Of a DNA stretch of 64,000 bases, positions 22,528-33,931 are shown in pieces. The notes under the pieces are model-generated. The model worked only from the letters and a program-made list of their open reading frames with translations, was not told the DNA's origin and made no database searches. The position numbers and the translations under genes are program-made. Origin of the DNA: Marsupella aquatica (lineage: Eukaryota; Marchantiophyta); the NCBI GenBank assembly GCA_973895155.1, contig OZ316892.1, positions 18,290,001-18,354,000 of the forward strand. Direction: 5' to 3'. The first letter of the stretch is position 1, and the number at the start of each line of letters is the position of its first letter.

Positions 22528-24891
22528 TCAAGCACACTTGAAATCTACAAGACAAGACGAGATTGCGCTGTGGACAGGGAAACGACGAATGAATTGAAGA
22601 GAACATGAGAACAAACCTCCAACGCCGTCTGCCTGCCCCAATTGTGTGTGGAAGGCGGGACGGGCTTTCTGGATCTTTTCAGCCACCTCACCAATCACAA
22701 GTCGGGTCAATAGCAGTCCAGCCATAAGAGCTGCCGCCATGAGGAACAGAAACACATAATCCCAGCTGAGCTCAGAGATATATCCTGTCAACAGGGGGCC
22801 GATAGCTGCCCCGACTGAGCCCGTGCCGTCAATGATAGCTGTAACAGTGGCAAGCGCCCGGGGATTCCCTCTCAGGGACGTGTGAGTTCCAAGATCTGCT
22901 GAAACCGCAGTTGTGATGAGGGCGTAAGGGCCATTCACCAGCATCCCCGCAATCATCATGAGTGCAATGTTCACCGTGAAGGAAACACTCCCATAAATTC
23001 TGTACAAGTAGAGAGCCGGAATGGCAGCATACATGAATCCCGCAGCTATGATCGCACGCGCATTCAATCTGTCCGAAAGATGACCGGCGAGAATGCCACC
23101 AATCACTCCCCCAACATCAAAGAGCGTGGAAAGTCTGCCAGCCGTTTTATCGTCCAGATAACCGCCGGCAATTTCTGCAAGAGTAGCCAAACAACAGTTT
23201 CTCTTCAGTATATAGACTCAAACAACACGAACCAGTGCTTAAATCCTGAATCTATTGCATCCAATTTGGCCCTCACTAAGGACCCTCACATCTTTTGAAA
23301 TCTGTAGGGATAACGTCTCTACGGCGCCCTTAAAATTGGAATCGGAGGTAAGATTTGGGTAACATGGCATCACCTGCCGTGCAACTCAATCCTTGGCCTT
23401 CCACGAATCTAGCATTAATTTAAAGGCCCGGACTCAGAAATTCTTGAAAGTGCGGTCGAAACAAAGTACTTCTAATATATCGGGAAGAAGCGCATCTGCA
23501 AAAGGCTTAATAATTCGGAGTTTCCTGTCCTAGAAGAAATCCTCCGGTGACAACAATCTAGAGAAGAATTACACAGCACGCAAGACTGCCACCAAAAAGA
23601 TTTCAAGAGAAAGATCAATACTTGTCTGTGTGATGTAGAAAGGAAGCCAATTCAGGAATGTGTACGCCACCAGCTTGGCAAAGAACAGGCAGAAAGCGAA
23701 AGGGGCGACTCCAGGAATATTCCAAGCCTGCACGAAACCAACAGCCCCATGATGAATTGGCGAGTCCTCCTCCTGTTCCTCGGTCCTCTGCAAAAGTCCG
23801 CTCTCTTCGTCCGCTCTACCTGTATCTGCACCGTTCACACCTTGGGTGCTGACTTCAAGACCAGGCTCTGGATCATCCTTCACCAGTCCAGCCTCTTCGT
23901 CGCGCTTCTCCAAGAATCCAACCGAATCTGCAATTCTGGGAGGAATAGAGTTGTGTTCCTTCGCAGAATCCTCGTGAACGACAAGGCCCACATCCGCCGG
24001 CTCTACCACCAGGAAAAAAAACATGAGAAACCCTCCAGCAACTTGGAGCAGTCCAGGGAGGAGGAATGACCATCCCCAACCATAAGCAAGCCCTGCAGCT
24101 GCCAAAAGCGACCCTGTAATGTTCCCAACTGAGGTGTGAGCATTCCAGACACCCATGATCAACCCTCTGTGCCCTTTCCCGAACCATTTCCCGACAATGG
24201 ACACCACTGAGGGCCATCCTGTCGACTGCAGCACCCCGGCCAACATTTGCACCCCCAGGAAATAGTAGATGGAATGAATGTTAAACCAGTATCCGAATCC
24301 AAACATACACACAAAAAAACCGCTCCCAACCATCCCCAATGTGAGGAAGTACCGCAAGTCGAGCCTGTCTCCCAGCTGGCCGGCAAAATACATTCCAACG
24401 GCGTACGACGCTAGAAAGGAAAGATCGACATCGCCTAGCAAACCCTTCCCTCCCTTCTCGTTGAAAGGAGCCCATCCTGCCAACGACCCTGCCCCAGAAC
24501 CAGACGCGGATGATCCATTCTCGGCTTGGAACCTCGTGCCATGCACCCGATCATAGTACCAGTGGCCGTGGTGAGATTCGTTAGCACTCGACTGCCTTGT
24601 AACGAGGTGATTGACAGGTAAGAATGGATACAAGGCGACATGAGTTGTTCCATTGAGTCCAGCGGCATTATTATCATAATCGACGTCGTCGAGCACACTC
24701 TTGACAATGCTGAAAGGTTTCCGCGAAGCGTGGTAACATGCATATGCAATGAAGGTCATGAACAGGACGGAGTATTTGTACGTGTTGAGGCTCGCGTCCT
24801 TGCCTCTAAGTCTTCTAATCACCCGAACGCCGATGGGCGGGCCTCTCTTCACGGCACCATCGTCCTCTGGAAGGACCAAAGGCGGAATCAT
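22528..24891 (-). CDS. Glycerol-3-phosphate transporter-like MFS protein (SLC37/G3Pp type)
   Basis: Two exons, 24891-23622 and 23174-22528, join in phase to 638 residues, longer than the usual 500-530. It is a major facilitator superfamily protein with about 12 membrane segments. Family marks are [19 protein letters not shown] in helix 1 (~34-52), [20 protein letters not shown] at ~133-152, then [50 protein letters not shown] and [21 protein letters not shown]. In plants these carry glycerol-3-phosphate or organophosphate/phosphate exchange and some respond to phosphate starvation; the substrate here is inferred from the family. The extra length lies in a ~75-residue loop after helix 1 with several N-x-S/T sites, and in an acidic central loop of ~95 residues. 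The start is the first ATG; an upstream open stretch begins only with GTG. The tail after QADGVG may be intron read-through, since a GT follows, so the last ~30 residues are uncertain. Confidence 0.88.
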
Positions 24892-25889
24892 TTTCTCCGC
24901 ACTAGATCCCAACGCCTCAAGCGCTCCCTCTCGATCGAACAGGAAAAACGACACACGGAAGTCCCCCCGAGAATTTCTTTCTCACATGACAACAGAGCGG
25001 ATGATACAATCCAAACACAGAGAAAGCCTCCGAAGAGGAAGAATGTCTACAGAAAGAGAGAGCACACAAGAGACGAAACCGAAAACTTCTCTCCCATGAT
25101 CACTACCATGACCGTGAGGATTCTATCCCGCGCAGACAGCGAAATTCCACATAAGTCCGATTCTCGGATTGACACGGCGCAACGCAGCAGCGCCACAATT
25201 TCCAAATTAGGTGGAGTGGAGGAGAAAAGGAAGACGAGACACTCATAGCCACCCAAGTCCAAGATAAATCAATCAACGCCGACAACGAACTGAGTAGAAT
25301 CCCCAAAAGAAATCTCACTGACAACTCCCTTTACCTCGTCATCAGACAGTAGGACCGGACGCTATGCGAACCGACAGGCCCACAATCAAACGTCTGCCAG
25401 ACGGAGGAGCAGGAGAAGGGATCGGAGACGAAGGGAAGGGGGAAGGCAAGCGGAAGGGGGAAAAAACGCATACAACACAGCATAGCAAGAGGCTCAGATC
25501 AAGAGACGAGCTCTGATAAAGCTGCCCGAAGAACCATGATCACACTTCTCTGCTACTGGAAGCCGCATCTTTCTTCTAATACTCACAGATCAGTGAATTG
25601 CGCAGATACGCCCTGGGGCCTCTCTCACTTCTTCAGAAGCCACTGAACTCCTCGAGCGCGGTCGCGCCGCCCCTACTTCTGTGCTACTACTCAAGGAAAC
25701 AATTACCACGCTTTCCTTCTTGTTGCGGTTGGGGTGGGACCGCTGAGCCGGTGGCGTTTGAAGTTCATTCACGTCGAAGGCGGAAGGAGCATGATTCCAT
25801 CGCTGCTGCCCGATTAGCACGCAGTCAATTCGAATTGAAACCTCGAGCAAAGCGGAGATTCGGAGAAGTGAGTCCAAAGAAAGGCATAT

Positions 25890-25922
25890 GAGAGAGAGAG
25901 GAGAGAGAGGAGAGAGAGAGGG
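25890..25922. repeat. GA-rich microsatellite
   Basis: An interrupted GA run of about 33 bases. It lies about 1 kb upstream of the SLC37 start, in its promoter or leader. Confidence 0.85.
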
Positions 25923-26329
25923 TTTTCCACAGGACTTTAGAAACATCTGCCTCTCGTGAAACCCGAGTCCGCTGTGACCGCCGGTCTGAAGGGGGGCAAT
26001 AGCTCGGGTCAGGTCAAGCTGACCAGTGGTTCATTTGTTTGCTCAGAAGCTTTCCCCTCCTCCCGCCTCCTTGTTCTGTTCTCATGGCCTTCTTTCAAGA
26101 GAGGGTGTTCTCATGGCCTTCTTTCGAGAGAGAGTGGCAGAAGGTTCAGGCTTTCACTATTATTCATAGGGCCAAGGCAATTCATTTGAGAACCTGAGAA
26201 CCTCTAGACAGATTCTCCTTCATGACCATTCTATGGGGTTTACTCCAGAGTTCTATTAGACTTTTCAGTTTATCACCTAATAGTGTTTTTTAGTTTGTTG
26301 CTTGTTTTTTAGTTTTTTGCTTTTGTGAG

Positions 26330-26460
26330 ATGCTCCTTGACTTGTTGGGCCTCTTTGGTCTTCTTGGGGTCTTTCCTTCCTACCCCCCCCCCCCCCTTTA
26401 TTTGGTTCTTTTGCCTTTGGGATCATGTCTCCTGGTTGGGCGCTCATGTCTTTTGGGCAC
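26330..26460 (-). repeat. Copy of a dispersed old repeat (GGCAAAAGAACC family)
   Basis: Read on the minus strand, ATCCCAAAGGCAAAAGAACC is followed further on by GGAAAGACCCCAAGAAGACC and AGAGGCCCAACAAGTC. Related sequence in the same order is found at about 28540-28990 (split by a solo LTR), 47910-48035 and 60705-60770. Confidence 0.55.
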
Positions 26461-26542
26461 TGTGTTATATATGACAAGGTTTTCATTAGGGGTGTCTTTA
26501 ATCCTTGTCCAAAATTTGGGTTTTTATGAGGGCAACGTTTAT

Positions 26543-26765
26543 AGGAACTTGGGGGGCACAAATGGTGAGTGTCCCCCACCCATTGCAACAGTGAGCTAGG
26601 GAAATTGTCTGTATTAAGGGCTGCCTGGCTTTACAAGAACTTGGGGGCACAAATGGTCACTGTTCACCCATTTCAAAAGTGAGCTAATAAAATTGTTTGT
26701 ATTAAGGCTTGCTTTACAAGAACTTGTGGGTACAAATAGTCACTGTTCACCCGTTGCAAAAAGTT
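26543..26765 (+). repeat. Three-copy tandem repeat of about 85-95 bp
   Basis: Three successive units carry GAACTTG.GGG.ACAAAT.GT, then CACCC.TT.CAA, GTGAGCTA and TTGT.TGTATTAAGG. The third unit is the most diverged. Confidence 0.75.
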
Positions 26766-28562
26766 AGATCAATCGCATACACTAAAGTTAAAATGCTAGT
26801 TCCAGAATAGAAACGGACCAGTATTCCATTCTTTAGACACTGCCAGCTCAAGAGGCTGTCTGAGTTTTTGATACAAAAAGCATTGCCACATATGCAGAAA
26901 AAAAAGACTTACAAGGGGCTCACTAGCAGGCAACTAGGTAGGTAATGGTTTTGTCAGATTGTGCCCCCAAAGTTCATGTAAAGTGAAGTTTGGTTTTTCT
27001 CACATTTGAATGGCTAATGTTGCAATTCAGTCCTATAAAGAAAAATATACCAGACTCCTACTATAGTTCTTGTAAAGCGCCCCTAATTGCATGCTGTGAG
27101 GGATGTTTTTCATTCTTGTCTAAATTTTTGGATTACAAATTGGGTCCTCTTTAGTGGTGTCTGTACTTTTTGTTTATTCCCTTCTGTATAATTTAATTTA
27201 TGGTCATATCATATGTCATATGTACATGCAAGCAATGTTGAATAGTAGACCCAATGTGCAACAATAAATGAGTTACCCACTAAGACTCTTCCAGAATAGC
27301 CATGCCTGACAACCAGTTAGGAATCCAAAATAGAGGTGGCCAAAATCAACACAAGTACCCAATGTACTTTTTTTTTAATGCATTTCGTTTTCTGCTAGGG
27401 TGGGCAATGTCACCTTGTGTGAAGGAGAAGATGCTAAGGATATTCCTTGATTATCTGTGGGATCCAACTTTGTTGATTAGACTCTAAGATTAGAGATCAT
27501 AGTAGGATTTTAGCTGGTGGGGTATGTGGCTAGGTGTGAAACTGCCTAATTGAAGACCCCAAATTGACAAATTTTAGCCAAAAGTGGCGAAGGGTGGAAT
27601 TTTGCAGTTATTGCCACTATCATTAAACGCTGCCAGTACCCCCAAAGTCACCCCAAGGCCCAAGCCCCAAGGGGAACTGCAGTGCGATTCAACCATGCTT
27701 CAATGATTCGAGCTTCCGCCGAATCCCTCCCCCCCCCCCCCCCCATTTTCTCTGGGGCTGTGCCCACCCTAAAATAGATACCCGCTACTACAAATGCCAT
27801 TACCCCAAACTCGCTTTGGAGTCGTCGATTGCTGAAATCGACGATACATAAACCCACAGCCAATTGTACATGGAAACGTGTACCTTCAGATTTGACGTAT
27901 GGGGTTAATCTTTCAAAGAATCCTCTTAGAATATACTTATGTACCAGAGAGATATGCTAGCACGATAGGTCACCCCATTTGCAACTGGGACCACCATAGC
28001 AAGATATTCTTGTCCAAGTGGAATATTCATAGGGACGTGGCAATTGGCTTCCAGGTTTGCTGGAACTTTCTAACAACGCCCCTTAGACAATGTTCCACCT
28101 GTTTGTTAGCCTGTAATTGTTTTTTGTCTGGAGTGCACCGTTTGACAATTGTGCTTTTTTTTTGTTGCGTATGTTTGGAAGTTTGCGGAATTCTTTCCCA
28201 GGGTCTGGGAGCACCACCCTTGGGCAGAGGGCGACTCAGAAATTCATGTGTTCATTGCTACAAAAGTGTTGCACCTATTGACTGGCTTTACTGGTCATGG
28301 TAATTGCACATCAAAAACCCACAGCCAGATATGTATTTAGAATAGCCCTCACTTACCCAGATGACACTACAATAGTCTAAATATTGCCAATTGTGTGGCT
28401 CTGTTCTGGTGTAGTTTCCCCTTAGCTTTTTAAGAATCAATGGGGAAAACAATACCAGATCCACTAACTCAGTCTTGGACCCTCCCTTGCTCCTATTCTG
28501 TATCCTATACTTTCCTCATATATATCACACTGCCAAAAACTGAAGTCACCCCTACCAGAGTA

Positions 28563-28905
28563 TGTTAGATATTGCTCTAGTCTTGTGGCTCTTGTGCTAA
28601 CCACAGTTAGGCTAACTCAGGTTAGGACCTAGCTAAGGTTAGCGGTAGTGCTGTTGTGCATATAGCCAGGGCTGATGCCAGACCCTGGTGGAACAAAGGT
28701 TCATTGTTACGGAGCTAGTTGAGAGATAGGGAGAGCTTGTGCTGTGGATGCTTGGTATGGCCGGTCGGCCTAGAGTGCAGTAAAGCTCTTGTGTGTTCCC
28801 GTGGACGTAGCCTCATGTGGAGGTGAACCACGTATCTCTCTGTGTCGACTATTGTGCGTTGGATGATTCATGGGCTTGCCGTTACGAATGTCGTCCATGC
28901 TCAAC
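28563..28905 (+). mobile_element. Solo LTR (343 bp) with 5-bp target-site duplication
   Basis: The element starts TGTTAG and ends CAACA, and is flanked on both sides by GAGTA. It is related over its right part to an LTR on the opposite strand at 37460-37800 (GTTACGGAGC, GAGAGATAGG, GCCTAGAGTGCAGTAAAG, AGGTGAACCA.GTATCTCTCT). The R/U5-like block with GTGGACGTAG and GGTGAACCACGTA is typical of plant Ty1/copia LTRs. No primer-binding site follows, so the element is a solo LTR left by LTR-LTR recombination. It sits inside an older dispersed repeat. Confidence 0.85.
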
Positions 28906-29280
28906 AGAGTACACAATCCCAAAGGCAAGGAACCCAAAAAATGAAAAAACACCAGGAAGGCCAAATAGCCCAAAGGCCTGAGAGCCCCATAGATAGTACA
29001 CCACAACAACAACAACCAGAAACTGAAAACCTAAGGCCCTACTGATAGGCAACCTGAAAAGCCGGCTATATCCTCAACTGTGATGGCAATCCGTATTACC
29101 CTACCTTGGGATACTTAGGTTTGGGATCATACAACTATTTGAGTTCACTTTGTTCAATCAACAATATTTGGTTTTTTTTTGGTGGGTTTTGATAGCATAT
29201 GTACAGCATGTCTATGTTGTCAACTTTCCTTTTCTGTTTAGTCAAACGAAATGCCAAAGGGAACCACCTGAGTGAGGAGT

Positions 29281-29400
29281 GGTGGTCAGCTCAACTGGCT
29301 AGGGGTGACTTGTGACCAACTGGTCTCAAGTTCAATCCTGGTTCAATCCCTATAAGTGGCCCTCCTACAACTGATTTTATTCTGGTTTAAAATTGGTTAC
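29281..29400 (+). mobile_element. tRNA-derived SINE candidate
   Basis: GTGGTCAGCTCAACTGGC resembles a pol III A box (D-arm) and CAAGTTCAATCCTGG, about 30 bases downstream, a B box (T-arm). The rest does not fold as a tRNA. Both boxes in order and at roughly tRNA spacing suggest a SINE head. No tail or target duplication could be defined. Confidence 0.3.
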
Positions 29401-29424
29401 TGCTCCAAATCATCTTGGGAAGGT

Positions 29425-29610
29425 TAATTAGCTTTTAATTACTTTGTCACTAAAGTTGTTCTAATTGACAATATTGGCACCACTTTTATTTCATGTTTAT
29501 CAATATGTCAAAGTTTGTATATGGACGATGAGGTTCACTAATGTGACCAAATAGAAAAACCATGGCATATTTATTATAAATACATAACAACAGTGACAGT
29601 ATCTCTTCCC
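29425..29610 (+). mobile_element. Foldback MITE, truncated copy
   Basis: The left arm TTTTAATTACTTTGTCACTA and the following TTGTTCTAATTGACAATATT match the 36.5-kb and 58.1-kb copies. The inner part of the right arm (GCATATTTATTATAAATACA) is present, but the outer right arm is missing. Confidence 0.65.
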
Positions 29611-30519
29611 TCCCTGAAAGCCAATTGGCCACGTGAAGTTTCCACCCAGGCAGACCCCACGTTTGACCTTGTCTAGTAGGACCATGGGCTGCTTAAACAA
29701 ATGCTAAATGCAAGTTTATAAGCGGTCCAAGAGTCCTCCATCATCCAAGACTCAAGCATACTAACTTAACTGACCTTGCTTGTGGTCCCAGATAAAAGCA
29801 AATTGCGCCTAGTACTGTAGAGAAAACTATTTAATTAAGAGCCAGATGAGTAGTAACCCCCACCACTGAAGATTGGGCCGCTTTTGGTAAGAAGAGTGCA
29901 AAGAGCTCCAGTTCACCCCAATTTTAACATGAACCAGTTTGTGTTGCAGCCTAAACTTTTACTGAAACAAGAGAAAAAAAAATATTGGAGCTCTAGGTTC
30001 AAATGAGATTTCATTTCAAACTTTATGCCAGCATGGGATTTCTAAATTCCATGAAAGCTGTAGACATGTCCAGTTAACCCTGATGTAAAAAAGACTTCCT
30101 CACACAAACAAAATCTTGGGATCCCATCGGAGTTCAAAGGTCTGGATGAATTTTGGGAACTCATCCGAGCTTATGACTCACACAAAGCCAAAATTCAATT
30201 AAAAGAGTACTTTTTCCTTTTCACTTACTTGTGGCCCCCCTTTCCAAAGAAGGGACCTACTGTACACTAGTCCAGGACTTTCTCTGGAACCTTTTCCTCT
30301 GGTTTGTGACAATACTGTTTGGGCCCATCAGAGCAAACAAGAATTACTTTTGGGTGTCTCTTGGCCATGCTGCCCATGAGCAGCACACGCCAGCTCATTT
30401 TTTAATTGCAAAATTTAGCCAAATTTCACCTCCCCAAAAAGTGTTCCCCACTTTTGGTAGCATTTGCTACATTTTTTGCATACAATTCCTCACTTTCACA
30501 CCTAGTCATCCACCCCATT

Positions 30520-30625
30520 TACCAGAATCTAAAGGCCATCTGCAAATCTAGGCATATCTGATGGTCAGATTTAATCAGGGAAAACTGACAAAGAATATTC
30601 CTAGCATCTCCTCCCTGCTCCACAC
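30520..30625 (+). repeat. Copy of the CTAGCATCTCCTCCC repeat family
   Basis: AATCTA..CATCTGCAAATCTAGG...ATCTGATGGTCAG and ATATTCCTAGCATCTCCTCCC resemble blocks near 57325-57375 and, inverted, the GGAGAAGATGCTAAG.ATAT.CCTT blocks near 27420, 57785 and 58010. This looks like an old dispersed, possibly terminal-inverted-repeat, element. Confidence 0.45.
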
Positions 30626-30852
30626 TTGCCAGAACAAAAAAACCTTAAAAAATAAGCTGGCACACACCAAAGGGTGGAGTTTGAACTGACATACAAGTTG
30701 TGTTGTTGGACAGGACAACTTGTTATTTGTCTGCTCCAAAAGGGGTCATTTGTCGGATATTTGCCAATATTCCCTGGCCGGCCCCAAACTTTCCCGACCC
30801 CTCCCGGCCCGGTCCCAGACTCCCCCGGTTTAGTGAGCCGATTCCCTGGTTC

Positions 30853-30926
30853 AGGGTCAGGGGCGGGGTAAGGGAAGGTCGGGGGCGGGGGGGGGGTGGG
30901 GGTGGGACAGGTCGGGGCCAGGACGA
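30853..30926 (+). other. G-run array (quadruplex-type) at the end of a GC-rich island
   Basis: Several runs of three to ten G on the plus strand, separated by one to six bases, follow a C-rich block (30776-30830). This fits the G-quadruplex motif in sequence only. No gene was found at this island. Confidence 0.6.
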
Positions 30927-33780
30927 CCAGGTGTGTCATTTGTTGGGGTCCAGACCCCTTATTTGTCGGACAAGTCCAAACCGGGCCAAAGGGGTTATTT
31001 TGTGGCTCAAAGACTGGTGGCTAGTCAGTCCAATTTCTTGGGAGCTGGGAAATCCTTGTCCAACCACACCTTATTAGAGTAACCTGGGAGTCCCAAGCTT
31101 GTCGAGCTACGAGTTGTCCAGCATCATCTGTGACCCAAGAGTGAAAGCACAATTTGTCAGCATTCAACCGAAACTTTCAACTGATGATGATTCTTCACAG
31201 TTCATACCTGTGAAGCAGACAACTTAACAACTGAACAACCTCCCGTCCCATTCTTCTCATTCATCATCCAGTGACACAGCTACCACACAGCTCGAACGCA
31301 ATCCCAACGACATGCGGTAGCTTCCAACTGAAACTGATGATGCTTCAAACACACCTCTGGTCTCTGGACGACTGTCTGGTCCACCTCCCTCCACCGTCAA
31401 TTTCTTCAGTTCATCCCATTCGTCCTCACTTCCGGGCCACAGCTTCCACACGCCTCAAAACTCAAATCTCAACGACACAATTGGCAGCTCCAATCCAATT
31501 CTGCTGTTCTTCTCTCGGAAGTTGTTCCAACTCTGACGACCTGGAAGCCTGGAAGGCTGGAAGCTACTGTGGTAGCTTAGTACTGTAGCAGTTACCCGCA
31601 GTCGGCAGTCCCTAGCATCTAGAGCTCGACCTGAAAAACGCTGCAGAGTCCATCATGAGGCCACGTTGCGTCTTTGCACGTCGACCTTGTGATTGCCACT
31701 GCGGAAGCTATCGCACATTCTGTTTTGTTTTGCAATTTTGCGCTATGTACTGCGTCCTGCCGTCCTAGCGTTTTCAATGCTGGAGTATTTTCTGCGCTGT
31801 TGCACATTCTGTTTTTTTTTGCAGTTTGCTCTAGTAGAGCGCACTCGCATTCCATGACACTGCTCACTTACGTTGCACTCCTACTTCGTGAGTTTGCAGT
31901 CGCACTTGCGTTGCAGGTCCGTAGAGGTTGCGCTTCAACTTTTTAATTCAACGCATTTCGCTGAAGAAAATGGTGTTACATCTCGCAATTTGTGAGACTA
32001 GCCACCGAGTGAGCTTCACTTCTTTCCAATTTTCGAAGCAGTTTTCAGTCCCTTCATTCCTTTTCTGCACAGGGCTTGAGGTGGAAGTATTCTGTTCGGA
32101 GAAATGCATCTCTGCCTTTGAATTGTTTAATCGGTTGCTGTTCCCGTCCTCGTTTGATTCCTTCTCAGGGGATATGGTTCAGCAGGGTTTTCGCTTCGGT
32201 ACTCCTGTCTGTGATTCCAAGGTCAAACTCCAGAGATCTTGCGGCAATGCTGCCAAGAATTCCCTTCAAACCTCTTCTAAGGGCGTATTTCACTATAAAT
32301 CCGGTCTGCTCAAGAATTTTCAGTTGATCAATTTCTATGATCTCAAAAAGAATTCAGGTTTCTAAAAATGAATTCCCTTCGCTCAAGAATAATTCTGTTC
32401 GATGACTTCCCTTGCCTGCCACTGGTCTTCAATAGTCGTTCGATTTGATCTGACAAAAATTCCTCTTCAGAGTAAAATGAAAACAGAATACATCGATCAA
32501 ATCCTAGCACATCAAGAAGCCCATCCGAATTTCTCAGAAACAGAAATTAGCAGTCTACATGGCTTTCCGGTTCAGCCATTGCCCTTGTCCAAGTAAGATC
32601 GAAGACGACGTTAACAAAAACAAAATCATCCCATTCCTCGACGGAATATGACTTAACTGTCTGCCTCGAGCATTTCATTGAATTCCATTGATTGGGATAT
32701 CGAGAACATTATAGAATTCTATTGATTGGGATAGCGTCTCGATATCACTCTCCACCTCAAGTTTTGCACTGCCCGTTTTGACAGTAACGACACACCATTG
32801 TGGGGAAAGCTTTTTTTGGCCGTGGCGGGCACGAAACCCATTCCAAGTAACGTGTGTGAGGATGGCGTCTTGTTCAGTGTGGACCAGCAATCAATAATCG
32901 ATGCAATCACCGTAGTCAGAAAGATGCACTCCAGAGACCGCATTTACGGGTGGAAGACGCATATTCTCGAAGATCCTGAGCTGATCCTAATTTCGTCCCC
33001 ACACGGCCGCGATCCGAAGGACGGAACGGGATATCCGGCGGATCTTCAATTGGATATACCGGTAGTTCACGTGGATGGTGCTTTTTGTCCGGCAGTCCCT
33101 CTTGCTGTTGAGATTACACTCTACTCTACATACCTCACTTGTAAATGTGGCACTGAAGAAAGGCTACTGTAGTCGTGTGTAACTGATTTTGGAATTAGTT
33201 GTTATTTCCATAATCTCCTGCATGGGATTTAAAGCCGGGATGGACCAGGACGTTTCCCATGTCTATCCCCATGGACTGTGACATAGGGATTGATTGTTTT
33301 ACACCTCGTCACGGGTGAAACGGGTTACAAATGGATGGTAAAACGCCTTTAATTTTCCATAGGTGGTTTAACTGCATCTCAGTTACCACTGGTAGCAGGA
33401 AGAGCGAGTAAATCCAGCGCATTTTACGGGGAAACACTCCCGGGAGATCGCTACAGTACAAGGATGTCAGAAAAGCTCTATCCTCATGCCCAAAGTTGGC
33501 CTCGTTGTGCAGCTCCCATGAGAAGGTATGATCAAGCTTGGAGTTTTGTGTCATGTTTGTTGCTATGTCCTGCAGTCTATTGTCCTTTAGTCTGCACTCT
33601 GCAACACCTTCCGTGCCTTGTCTTTGCGCCCTCAGTCTGCACCTTTCTTAGTCTTGCTATTGACAGCAGACAGCTCTGGCCCTGCGCTTTCCAACATTCG
33701 CTTTTCGCCTGCCATCCTGTGTCATTTTCTGCTGCAATCCCTGGTTGCCTGGCTCGCTTGCTTCTCTAATGTTTGTGGCC

Positions 33781-33931
33781 TTCCTGGATACTCCAGGTTC
33801 AGTTGCCGGAGTGCTCAATGCCTCCTTGCGGTATGAGCTTCAGTCAATCATTTTTTCCTGGATATTCCAGGTTCAGTTGCCGAAGTGCTCAACGCCGCCT
33901 TGCGGTACGAGCTTCAGTCAATCATTTTTTC
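33781..33931 (+). repeat. Tandem duplication, two copies of about 75 bp
   Basis: Copies 33781-33855 and 33856-33931 share CCAGGTTCAGTTGCCG.AGTG and GAGCTTCAGTCAATCATTTT, with about six differences. Confidence 0.85.

Noticed and set aside
32798-33172. 124-residue plus-strand frame (contains DGVLFSVDQQSIIDAITVV)
   Set aside because: The sequence looks somewhat protein-like, but I cannot tie it to any family, and there is no flanking exon or clear ATG. It may be a decayed fragment.
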